Source: an uncultured Mesocricetibacter sp.
Lineage (GTDB): Bacteria; Pseudomonadota; Gammaproteobacteria; Enterobacterales; Pasteurellaceae
Assembly: GCA_905373425.1 (NCBI GenBank)
Contig: CAJPST010000051.1
Span: 1-12,535 of the forward strand
DNA length: 12,535 bases
Direction of reading: 5' to 3'
Shown piece after piece: positions 6,239 through 12,535 of this stretch. The stretch's first letter is position 1. The number at the start of each line of letters is the position of its first letter. The notes beneath the pieces are model-generated. The model ran no database searches and was not told the origin of the DNA. It saw nothing but the letters and a program-made list of their open reading frames with translations. A program made the translations under genes and the position numbers.

Positions 6239-7751
6239 GTGAATATGCTCAAAAAAACACTGGCATCATTATTTGCCGCAAGTGCAATGCTTGCTGTTGC
6301 ACAGAGTGCTGCTGCCGATACGATGGATAAAACGAAAACAGATTCAAAACCGCAAGCCAGAGCATTAAATGCAGATGAACTTGCTAAACCGAACCCGGAT
6401 CTGAAAATTGAATCTGTCAATGAGAAATTTGCAAAAGATTTTCCAAATCAATATGATAGCTGGAAAAGAACCTCTGAATCCACTGCGCTTGATTCCGCAA
6501 TTGAACAGGATCCGAGAATGATTGTTATGTGGGGCGGTTATTCGTTCTCCAAGGGTTATAAAAAACCACGTGGTCACTTCTATGCTGTTACCGATGTGCG
6601 CAACATTTTACGTACAGGTGCGCCAATGGATGCCAACTCAGGTCCTCAACCAATGGCTTGTTGGTCTTGTAAAGGGCCTGATGTACCGCGTTTAATTGCA
6701 GAATGGGGTGAAGCCGGCTATTTCAGTGGCAAATGGGCAAGAGGCGGTGCCAGTAGTTAATTCTATCGGTTGTGCTGACTGTCATGACACTACATCAAAA
6801 GACTTCTCAGAAGGCAAACCTGCATTGAGAATTGCCCGTCCTCACGTATTACGTGCATTGGATAATATTGATAAAAACTTTAGCACTGCCGACAGAACAG
6901 ATAAACGTGCTGCAATTTGTGCTAACTGCCATGTGGAATACTACTTCGACAAAAAAACCGGTGTTAACAATGTTGTTTTCCCTTGGTATAAAGGAGTAGA
7001 TGTAGACAACATCGAGAAATATTATGATGAAATCGAATTCTATGACTGGATTCATTCTGTTTCCAAAGCACCGATGTTAAAAGCACAACACCCGGATTAT
7101 GAAACTTGGATGCAAGGTACGCACGGTAAAAATGGTGTAACCTGTATTGATTGTCATATGCCGAAAGTTCAAGGTGCCGATGGTAAAGTCTATACCGATC
7201 ACCAAATCCAAAATCCGTTTAATGCATTTGAACATACATGTGCTAACTGTCACGATCAAAGCAAAGAAACATTGCAAAAAATCGTTGCTACTCATAAACA
7301 TGACATAAAAGAAGTAATGATTAAACTGGAAGACCAAATCGTAAAAGCTCACTTTGAAGCTAAAGCTGCATGGAACGCCGGGGCAACTGAAGAAGAAATG
7401 AAAGATGCCTTAAAAGCTATCCGCCACGCACAATGGCGTTGGGACTATTCTGCAGCCGGTCACGGTGGTCATATGCACGCGCCTGATATTATCTTAAAAG
7501 TGATTGCTAGCGGTTTAGATCGTGCTGTAGAAGCTCGCACTAAATTGGCGATTATTTTAACTAAACACGGAGTTCAACAACCAATCGAATATCCTGACAC
7601 TTCAACTGCTGAAAAAGCATGGAAAGCAATCGGTGTGGATATCGAGAAAGAACGCAGAGAGAAAGCGGAATTTATGAACACCGTATTACCTCAATGGGAC
7701 AAAGAAGCGAAACAAAAAGGATTAATCCTAAACGACGCTCCGCCTAAATAA
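6239..7751 (+). pseudogene. nrfA: Cytochrome c552 nitrite reductase NrfA, interrupted by a frameshift
   Basis: NrfA is the periplasmic pentahaem enzyme that reduces nitrite to ammonium with six electrons. The 5' part (GTG 6239 to TAA 6758-6760, 173 residues) holds a signal peptide ending AQSAAA (residues 21-26), the active-site arginine (Arg125 in RTGAP) and the catalytic haem motif CWSCK (Cys141, Cys144, Lys145). The 3' part continues in the next frame to 7751 with the four CxxCH haem sites (CADCH, CANCH, CIDCH, CANCH), the VEYYF tyrosine and the KAQH calcium/active-site segment. Together they make a full-length NrfA. The frames switch near GKWARGGA / VVNSIGC (about 6748-6757). E. coli has GGPEIVNN here, so a 2-bp loss restoring GGAEVVN fits better than a 1-bp gain. 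No slippery sequence is present, and the site is not a homopolymer. As read, the first fragment lacks haems 2-5 and the second lacks a signal peptide, so neither can work. A base-calling error is the alternative. Confidence 0.88.
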
Positions 7752-7765
7752 TAATGAAAAAAACG

Positions 7766-7811
7766 ACCGCACTTTTATGCTACACAATGTTTTTCACGAT
7801 AAAAGTGCGGT
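7766..7811. repeat. Inverted USS pair forming a hairpin between nrfA and nrfB
   Basis: ACCGCACTTTTAT (7766-7778) and ATAAAAGTGCGGT (7799-7811) are perfect 13-bp arms around a 20-base loop. USS 9-mers lie at 7766-7774 (minus) and 7803-7811 (plus). On the plus strand the stem is followed by GGATTTAAAT rather than a T run, so full termination before nrfB is unlikely. It could attenuate transcription or protect the 3' end of the nrfA message. Confidence 0.8.
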
Positions 7812-7842
7812 GGATTTAAATCACGAATTGAGGTAAATAAAA

Positions 7843-8508
7843 ATGAACTCTGTATTCAAAAGAATGGCAAAGCTGACTGCACTTTTCGGTGTATTGACGT
7901 TAGTTTTACCTTTGACTGCACAAGCTGAATCGGCGAAGGCGAAGAAAGAGATCAGCCCGTTAGTATATGAGCCGAGCTTAGAAAACCAGCGTAACCCGAA
8001 TGAATATTGTGCCAAATGTCATAAATTTGATCACCCGGGTAGTAATGTCGAACAGGATATGTCCGTCTCCGGCGGCCAGTTCCATTTCGGTAAATTTCAC
8101 GGTACCCATTTAAGCAAAACTAATCCTAGCACCGGTAAACCGATTACCTGTGTTAGTTGCCACGGTAATATCACGGAAAATCACCGTCGTGGAGCAAAAG
8201 ATGTGATGCGCTTTGAGGGTGATATCTTTAGCAATAAAAAACCGATGTATTCGGCACAGGAACAAAACCAAGTATGTTTCTCCTGCCATCAGCCGGATAA
8301 ATTACGCGAAAAACTTTGGGCGCACGATGTTCATGCTATGAAACTGCCTTGTGCAAGTTGCCATACATTGCACCCAAAAACAGACGCAATGGAAAAAATT
8401 CAACCGAAAGAACGTGTAAAACTCTGTGTGGATTGTCACGGCGAGCAACAAAAACGTAAAGTAATGTTGCAATCCAACACCACAAGCGAACAAAAGGATA
8501 AAAAATGA
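7843..8508 (+). CDS. nrfB: NrfB, periplasmic pentahaem c-type cytochrome
   Basis: NrfB is the soluble electron donor that docks to NrfA and passes it electrons from the NrfCD quinol dehydrogenase. The 221-residue product has a signal peptide ending TAQA (residues 25-28) and exactly five CxxCH haem sites: CAKCH (56-60), CVSCH (103-107), CFSCH (145-149), CASCH (170-174) and CVDCH (195-199). It is about 30 residues longer than E. coli NrfB (188). Start ATG 7843 has TTGAGG ending 9 bases upstream. Its last four bases overlap the nrfC start, so nrfBCD are translationally coupled. The signal peptide contains ACTGCACTT (7876-7884), one mismatch from a USS. Confidence 0.95.
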   Translation: MNSVFKRMAKLTALFGVLTLVLPLTAQAESAKAKKEISPLVYEPSLENQRNPNEYCAKCHKFDHPGSNVEQDMSVSGGQFHFGKFHGTHLSKTNPSTGKPITCVSCHGNITENHRRGAKDVMRFEGDIFSNKKPMYSAQEQNQVCFSCHQPDKLREKLWAHDVHAMKLPCASCHTLHPKTDAMEKIQPKERVKLCVDCHGEQQKRKVMLQSNTTSEQKDKK

Positions 8509-9188
8509 CAGCCTGTTCACGCCGAAACTTTGTTTCCGGAATGGGAGCATTAATCCTAACGACGGGAACATCAGTTACATTATCGGCACAAGTCGGTTCC
8601 AACGACAAGCAGAAACCTATTCGTTATGCAATGTTACACGATGAAACCTCGTGTATAGGTTGCACGGCCTGTATGGATGCTTGTCGCGAAACCAACCAAG
8701 TGCCGGAAGGGGTTTCGCGTTTGGAAATTATCCGTAGTGAGCCTTATGGCGAATTTCCGAATGCGGAATATGAGTTTTTCCGCCAATCCTGTCAACATTG
8801 TACCAATGCACCTTGTGTATCGGTTTGTCCGACAGGTGCCTCGTTTATTGATGCATCAACGGGGATTGTCGATGTTCATAAAGATCTGTGTGTCGGCTGC
8901 CAATACTGTATCGCCGTTTGTCCTTACCGTGTGCGCTTCATTCATCCGGTACATAAAACGGCGGATAAATGTAATTTCTGTCGCGATACCAATCTGGCGA
9001 AAGGTAAACAGCCTGCTTGTGTTGAAGCCTGTCCAACTAATGCACTGACATTCGGTGATATGAATGACCCGAATAGTAAAATTGCACGCCAAGTAAAAGA
9101 AAAACAGGTTTATCGAACTAAGGTCGAAGTCGGCACAGATCCGAACCTTTACCACGTCCCATTTGAACACGGAGAACCAAGACGATGA
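8505..9188 (+). CDS. nrfC: NrfC, periplasmic four-cluster ferredoxin-like iron-sulfur protein
   Basis: NrfC carries electrons from the membrane subunit NrfD to NrfB. The 227-residue product starts with a Tat signal, SRRNFVSG (residues 5-12), followed by a hydrophobic stretch to about residue 29, as expected for a protein exported folded with its cofactors. Sixteen cysteines form four [4Fe-4S] sites: Cys50/53/56/60, 96/99/104/108, 129/132/135/139 and 156/159/172/176. This pattern is that of the NrfC/DmsB/PsrB family (E. coli NrfC has 223 residues). Neighbours nrfB and nrfD, overlapping at both ends by ATGA, decide for NrfC. The ribosome binding site, AGGATAAAA before the ATG, lies inside nrfB. 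Confidence 0.96.
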   Translation: MTACSRRNFVSGMGALILTTGTSVTLSAQVGSNDKQKPIRYAMLHDETSCIGCTACMDACRETNQVPEGVSRLEIIRSEPYGEFPNAEYEFFRQSCQHCTNAPCVSVCPTGASFIDASTGIVDVHKDLCVGCQYCIAVCPYRVRFIHPVHKTADKCNFCRDTNLAKGKQPACVEACPTNALTFGDMNDPNSKIARQVKEKQVYRTKVEVGTDPNLYHVPFEHGEPRR

Positions 9189-10144
9189 ACGAATATGTTC
9201 CTTTCCAAACTCCGAATCTGGTTTGGGATTCCAGTATTGCCATCTACCTGTTTCTACTCGGGATTTCGTCAGGTTCATTGTTGCTGGCTGTGTTGTATAA
9301 ACGTAGCCGAAATCTTGAGAAACCAAGTGAAAGCTGGATTATTCGCAGCGCTGCCGTTTTAGCGCCGGGAACCGTAGTTATCGGTTTACTGCTATTGATT
9401 TTTCACTTGGCGCGTCCTTGGACATTCTGGTTTTTGATGTTTAACTATCAATTAAATTCCGTTATGTCTTGGGGGGTAATTCTATTCCAAGTGTATATGG
9501 CAGTAGTGCTCCTTTGGTTGGCAATTATTTTCAAAAACGAGCTAGCGACATTACTTGATAAGTCTCTGCCGAAACTAAAATTCGTGATAAGTTGGATTGG
9601 CATTGCCGAACGTTTTACCAATCTTATCGAAATCAGTCTGTTATTCCTTGCGGTTGCATTGGGAGCATATACCGGTTTCTTACTATCAGCGTTGGTCAGC
9701 TATCCGATGTTGAATAATCCGGTATTGCCGGCATTATTCCTTGCTTCCGGAACCTCATCAGGTATTGCTGCCCTACTTGCTTGTATTCTATTAATCGGCA
9801 AGCTAAGCAGCCATTCCGACGAAGTAGGTTTTGTGCATAAATTTGAGATTCCTGTTGTTGTTGCTGAAATCTTCTGTTTTATTTGCTTTTTTGCCGGGCT
9901 TTATTTCGGTGGCGGACAGAAATTAGTTTCAATGAATAACGCGCTAAGTGGCTTCTGGGGCAGTATCTTCTGGTTCGGAGTCATCCTGCTTGGTGTTGCT
10001 ATTCCGCTATTCGGTAATTTGTTTGCCGGGGAAAAGCTGAAACACAATAAAGGATTTATGCTATTACTCTCCGCATCGACCCTAATTGGCGTACTCTGTC
10101 TGCGGTACTTTATCTTGTATGCAGGGCAAATGACCATAGCATAA
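9185..10144 (+). CDS. nrfD: NrfD, integral membrane quinol-oxidising subunit
   Basis: NrfD belongs to the NrfD/PsrC family and oxidises menaquinol in the inner membrane, handing electrons to NrfC. The 319-residue product (E. coli 318) is almost wholly hydrophobic with about eight membrane segments. The first is at residues 14-37 (AIYLFLLGISSGSLLLAV). The conserved FHLARPWTFWFLM region follows at about 73-85, and a polar SHSDEVGFVHKFE loop at about 208-220. The start overlaps nrfC by four bases. No nrfEFG (haem lyase for the CWSCK site) follows, as it does in E. coli; the next genes are convergent hflD-purB. Such assembly genes would have to lie elsewhere. Confidence 0.95.
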   Translation: MNEYVPFQTPNLVWDSSIAIYLFLLGISSGSLLLAVLYKRSRNLEKPSESWIIRSAAVLAPGTVVIGLLLLIFHLARPWTFWFLMFNYQLNSVMSWGVILFQVYMAVVLLWLAIIFKNELATLLDKSLPKLKFVISWIGIAERFTNLIEISLLFLAVALGAYTGFLLSALVSYPMLNNPVLPALFLASGTSSGIAALLACILLIGKLSSHSDEVGFVHKFEIPVVVAEIFCFICFFAGLYFGGGQKLVSMNNALSGFWGSIFWFGVILLGVAIPLFGNLFAGEKLKHNKGFMLLLSASTLIGVLCLRYFILYAGQMTIA

Positions 10145-10168
10145 TAAATTTAACTATTAACATATCTA

Positions 10169-10232
10169 AATCTGCACCTTACTTAGTTGGGAGCCAACTT
10201 TTAGAGTGCAGATTAAAGTGCGGTTATTTTTT
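10169..10232 (+). terminator. Stem-loop region between convergent nrfD and purB
   Basis: AATCTGCAC (10169-10177) pairs with GTGCAGATT (10206-10214). An inner hairpin AGTTGG-GAG-CCAACT (10185-10199) lies in its loop. A USS core (10216-10224) and seven T (10226-10232 region) follow. The layout fits termination of the nrf transcript from the left. For purB transcripts arriving from the right no T run follows the stem, so its terminator is less clear. Confidence 0.6.
10216..10224 (+). repeat. DNA uptake signal sequence with T-rich flank
   Basis: AAAGTGCGGT is followed by a T-rich stretch, close to the extended USS form. It is a single copy, not an inverted pair, and lies between the convergent genes. 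Confidence 0.85.
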
Positions 10233-10247
10233 TAAGTGTTTTATCGC

Positions 10248-11615
10248 TCAAAGTTTCTCAACTAGTGTCACTGCCGCACCGATGTAGCTCGCCGGAGTAA
10301 GTTGCTGCAGGCGGGCCTTTTCTGCCTCCGGAATATCCAGTTTACTAATAAACTCTCGCATTGCTTGCTCATCAACCCGTTTGCCACGTGTTAATTCTTT
10401 TAGTTTCTCATATGGCTTTTCAATACCATAACGACGCATTACGGTTTGAATCGGCTCTGCCAAAACTTCCCAATTTTGATTGAGCTCATCACGCAAGTGC
10501 TGCTCGTTGACCTCTAATTTGCTGATGCCTTTACGTGTTGCGGCATAAGCAATCAAACAATAACCTAAACCAACTCCCAAATTGCGCAATACCGTAGAAT
10601 CGGTCAGATCACGTTGCCAACGAGAAATTGGTAATTTTGCACCTAAATGCGCCATTACCGCGTTCGCTAAGCCAAGATTACCTTCCGAGTTCTCGAAATC
10701 AATCGGATTGACTTTATGTGGCATAGTAGAAGATCCTATTTCACCGGCAACCGTGCGCTGTTTGAAATGGTTCAGAGCAATATAACCCCACAAGTCACGG
10801 TCAAAATCAATAATAATGGTGTTAAATCGCGCTATATTATCAAAGAACTCGGCAATATAGTCGTGCGGCTCAATTTGGGTGGTATATGGATTCCAAGTAA
10901 TGCCTAAGGACGTAACGAATTCTTGACTGAATTGATGCCAATCGATTTCCGGATAAGCAGACAGATGAGCATTATAATTGCCTACTGCACCGTTGATTTT
11001 CCCTAGAATTTCAATTTGTTGTAACTGCTTGAATTGACGTTGCAAACGATAAACCACATTTGCCATTTCTTTGCCGACTGTGGTTGGGGAGGCCGGTTGA
11101 CCATGGGTACGAGAGAGCAACGGGATAGTTTTATATTCATTGGCTAAGCGAGCAATGTCATCAATCAGTTTCTGCCATTCGGGTAAAATCACTTCTTCCC
11201 GTGCAGTCTTCAGCATTAAGGCGTGAGATAAATTATTGATATCTTCCGATGTACAGGCAAAATGGATGAACTCGCTGATTAGTGCCAGCTCAGGAAGTGC
11301 GGTGCTTTTTTCTTTTAAAAAATATTCCACCGCTTTCACATCATGATTGGTAGTACGCTCAATCTCCTTAATCCGTTGTGCATCTTCCAAACTAAAATCA
11401 GCCACGATTTGATTGAGATAATCGTTCGCTTGTGTGGAGAGAGCAGGAACTTCTTTGATTTGTGCGGTTTCCGCTAATTTTTGTAACCAGCGAACTTCTA
11501 CCGTAACACGAAATTTAAGCAAACCAAATTCACTGAAAATACCGCGCAATGCAGTGGCTTTATCCTGATAACGCCCGTCAATCGGGGAAAGTGCGGTTAA
11601 TGCATTGAGTTGCAT
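10248..11615 (-). CDS. purB: Adenylosuccinate lyase
   Basis: PurB acts twice in purine synthesis, releasing fumarate from SAICAR to give AICAR and from adenylosuccinate to give AMP. The 455-residue product (E. coli 456) has the N-terminus MQLNALTALSPIDGRY and the LSRTHGQPASPTT segment with the general-acid His171. The fumarase/aspartase signature GSSTMPHKVNP spans 294-304 and carries the catalytic Ser295, numbered as in E. coli. An upstream in-frame ATG at 11705 would add 30 residues, but they overlap hflD in another frame. The ATG at 11615 has AGGAG overlapping the hflD stop (TAGGAG) and matches the family start. hflD ends 13 bases upstream, so the two are cotranscribed. Two USS lie in the gene. 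Confidence 0.97.
   Translation of the reverse strand: MQLNALTALSPIDGRYQDKATALRGIFSEFGLLKFRVTVEVRWLQKLAETAQIKEVPALSTQANDYLNQIVADFSLEDAQRIKEIERTTNHDVKAVEYFLKEKSTALPELALISEFIHFACTSEDINNLSHALMLKTAREEVILPEWQKLIDDIARLANEYKTIPLLSRTHGQPASPTTVGKEMANVVYRLQRQFKQLQQIEILGKINGAVGNYNAHLSAYPEIDWHQFSQEFVTSLGITWNPYTTQIEPHDYIAEFFDNIARFNTIIIDFDRDLWGYIALNHFKQRTVAGEIGSSTMPHKVNPIDFENSEGNLGLANAVMAHLGAKLPISRWQRDLTDSTVLRNLGVGLGYCLIAYAATRKGISKLEVNEQHLRDELNQNWEVLAEPIQTVMRRYGIEKPYEKLKELTRGKRVDEQAMREFISKLDIPEAEKARLQQLTPASYIGAAVTLVEKL
11295..11303 (+). repeat. DNA uptake signal sequence inside purB
   Basis: AAGTGCGGT on the plus strand is read by the minus-strand purB frame as Thr-Ala-Leu (KSTALPE, residues 103-109), in a surface-like variable stretch. 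Its plus-strand flank is T-rich, like the extended USS. Confidence 0.85.
11589..11597 (+). repeat. DNA uptake signal sequence at the N-terminus of purB
   Basis: AAGTGCGGT encodes, on the minus strand, Thr-Ala-Leu of NALTALSPIDG near the start of PurB. E. coli PurB has LTAVSPVDG there, so the site sits in a conserved segment whose sequence happens to suit the USS. Confidence 0.85.
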
Positions 11616-11628
11616 AGCAATATTGCTC

Positions 11629-12243
11629 CTAAATTGAATTATAGAGATGTTGTGCCGTATCAAAAATACGTCGGCGGAAAAATAATAGCTGCCATTTTGT
11701 ACCACCCACTTGACGCCATAAAATCGCAGAACGAATCCCGGCTAACAGACAGGCACGGATGCGATTGTGCATCGCAGGTTGTTGTAAATAAAGCGGCGAA
11801 CCTTTAACCTGAATGCGACTACCAAGCGGACTGATAATATCCACATACATTCCTGCCAATGTACCTAGCATTTGCTCATCAAACAAATCCTGATACACCA
11901 ATTGATTCGGTAAATGCTGAATGCGGCGTGCCAATTCAGTTTTGGCTTCGGAGTTTTTATCCAATTTACCCGACAATGCTAGAATGCCTAGCCAATAACG
12001 GGTTAAATCCTCCGTCGAGCCATTTAACTGTTCTAGTAGGGTTTGCAGGCCTGGTTTTAAATTGCGCAAATCCCCCCCATACACCGCTAATGTGTCCTGT
12101 GGCGCAGTTTGCAATAAACTTTGAATGGAAGTTTTGAAGGCTGTTTGTTCCGCTTCGCCTTTTAGCGCAAATTGTTGCACTAGATCGGCAGCTTGGCAAA
12201 CACCGGCAAGAGCTAAAGTGATATCGTGATAATTGGTCGCCAT
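11629..12243 (-). CDS. hflD: High frequency lysogenization protein HflD
   Basis: HflD is a helical protein associated with the inner membrane. In E. coli it interacts with phage lambda CII, and its cellular role is not settled. The 204-residue product opens with MATNYHDITLALAGVCQAADLVQQ-type sequence matching the family start and carries YVDIISPLGSRIQVKGSP and LLAGIRSAILWRQVGG in the C-terminal half. No Shine-Dalgarno sequence precedes the ATG at 12243, but conservation of the N-terminus supports it. It precedes purB by 13 bases, as in E. coli. The E. coli upstream partner mnmA is absent; a divergent copper chaperone gene lies there instead. Confidence 0.94.
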   Translation of the reverse strand: MATNYHDITLALAGVCQAADLVQQFALKGEAEQTAFKTSIQSLLQTAPQDTLAVYGGDLRNLKPGLQTLLEQLNGSTEDLTRYWLGILALSGKLDKNSEAKTELARRIQHLPNQLVYQDLFDEQMLGTLAGMYVDIISPLGSRIQVKGSPLYLQQPAMHNRIRACLLAGIRSAILWRQVGGTKWQLLFFRRRIFDTAQHLYNSI

Positions 12244-12272
12244 AACATATAATCAAATTAAAAATTATGCGC

Positions 12273-12301
12273 AATATAGCATTTATTCCGCCTTTTTTAA
12301 A
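12273..12301 (-). promoter_or_regulatory. Predicted promoter of hflD-purB
   Basis: On the minus strand TTTAAA (-35, 12296-12301) is followed after 17 bases by TATATT (-10, 12273-12278), itself preceded by TGC as in an extended -10. It points toward hflD with a start about 25 bases before its ATG. Confidence 0.5.
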
Positions 12302-12326
12302 GCTGGCTGAGAAGAGCAATTCCGCC

Positions 12327-12332
12327 TATAAT
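12327..12332 (+). promoter_or_regulatory. Predicted -10 element for the copper chaperone gene
   Basis: A perfect TATAAT lies 33 bases before the ATG of the rightmost gene. The -35 at 17-base spacing (TGGCTG, 12304-12309) is poor. It would start transcription near 12339. Confidence 0.45.
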
Positions 12333-12365
12333 AATATTTTGCTTCTAAACATAGGATTGATAAAA

Positions 12366-12535
12366 ATGAAGAAAATACTATTTTTTATGACCGCACTTTT
12401 ATCACTGATGCCGTTTAGCTTATGGGCACAACTGAGCGTAACAGATGCTGTAGTGTTTGCAACCCAAGCGCAACAACCGACGGCCGTATTTATGACCTTA
12501 AAAAATGACAGTGACAAAAGTGTTAACTTAGCAAT
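12366..12535 (+). CDS. PCu(A)C-type periplasmic copper chaperone, N-terminal part, truncated by the window edge
   Basis: The visible 56 codons give a signal peptide (hydrophobic core at residues 4-19, likely cleavage after LWA, residue 21) and the beginning of a cupredoxin-like domain. LSVTDAVVFA and TAVFMTLKNDSD resemble the DAWVR and AAxFMTLxN segments of the PCu(A)C (DUF461) family. Members bind Cu(I) in the periplasm and supply cytochrome oxidase or other copper sites. The metal-binding His/Met residues of the C-terminal half are outside the window, so function cannot be tested here. AGGA at 12353-12356 is the ribosome binding site. The signal peptide segment FMTALLS is encoded by a minus-strand USS. 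Confidence 0.8.
   Translation, partial: MKKILFFMTALLSLMPFSLWAQLSVTDAVVFATQAQQPTAVFMTLKNDSDKSVNLA
12390..12398 (-). repeat. DNA uptake signal sequence in a signal peptide coding region
   Basis: ACCGCACTT is the complement of the USS core, and its flanks on the minus strand (ATAAAAGTGCGGT, then A/T-rich) fit the extended form. The gene frame reads it as Thr-Ala-Leu within the signal peptide. Confidence 0.85.

Noticed and set aside
6736..6766. Programmed ribosomal frameshift in nrfA
   Set aside because: No slippery heptamer, shift-prone codon or stimulatory stem is visible at the junction. The join also fits the family best as a 2-bp loss, not as a simple slip.
8677..9048. A 123-codon frame inside nrfC on the same strand
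   Set aside because: It is an alternative-frame shadow of the cysteine-rich nrfC coding sequence, with no ribosome binding site or family resemblance.
11461..11469. TGTGCGGTT in purB as another USS
   Set aside because: The core lacks the leading AA (7 of 9 bases), so it is not counted as a site.
11616..11705. N-terminal 30-residue extension of purB from the ATG at 11705
   Set aside because: It overlaps hflD, does not resemble PurB, and the ATG at 11615 carries the ribosome binding site and the family N-terminus.

Overview
The window looks like a chromosomal segment of a member of the Pasteurellaceae from the group whose DNA uptake signal sequence (USS) is of the Haemophilus influenzae type. 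The 9-mer AAGTGCGGT or its complement occurs 12 times in about 12.5 kb, close to one per kilobase. It occurs both inside genes and as inverted pairs at gene ends. The genes are housekeeping and respiratory genes of a facultatively anaerobic gammaproteobacterium. I cannot name the species from this sequence.

Positions 1-3785 carry a cell-envelope block on the plus strand: the 3' end of mrdA (PBP2), mrdB (RodA), rlpA and dacA (PBP5/6 type D,D-carboxypeptidase), closed by a USS-pair terminator. PBP2 and RodA are the transpeptidase and glycosyltransferase of the elongasome, and their genes overlap by ATGA. Positions 3806-5793 carry ybeD, lipB and lipA. LipB transfers octanoate to lipoyl domains and LipA inserts the sulfurs. 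This block ends in a second USS-pair terminator. The gene order matches the well-known mrdA-mrdB-rlpA-dacA-ybeD-lipB-lipA cluster.

Positions 5794-6238 hold no convincing gene but are rich in candidate control sites: a 7-2-7 NarP/NarL-like palindrome, an extended -10, a 14-bp perfect palindrome, an FNR-like site and a Fur-box-like palindrome. They lead into nrfABCD, the periplasmic nitrite-to-ammonium respiratory system. Quinol electrons would pass from NrfD through NrfC and NrfB to the pentahaem reductase NrfA. The main anomaly of the window is here: nrfA is split by an indel near 6748-6757. Haem 1 lies on one side and haems 2-5 on the other, while nrfB, nrfC and nrfD are intact.

Positions 10169-10232 separate nrfD from the convergent minus-strand pair hflD-purB (purine biosynthesis). 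Divergent from hflD, the start of a PCu(A)C-type periplasmic copper chaperone runs off the right edge. I found no insertion sequence, CRISPR array, tRNA, rRNA or prophage. Apart from the broken nrfA and its regulatory region, this is an ordinary core-genome segment, and I do not see a new system in it.
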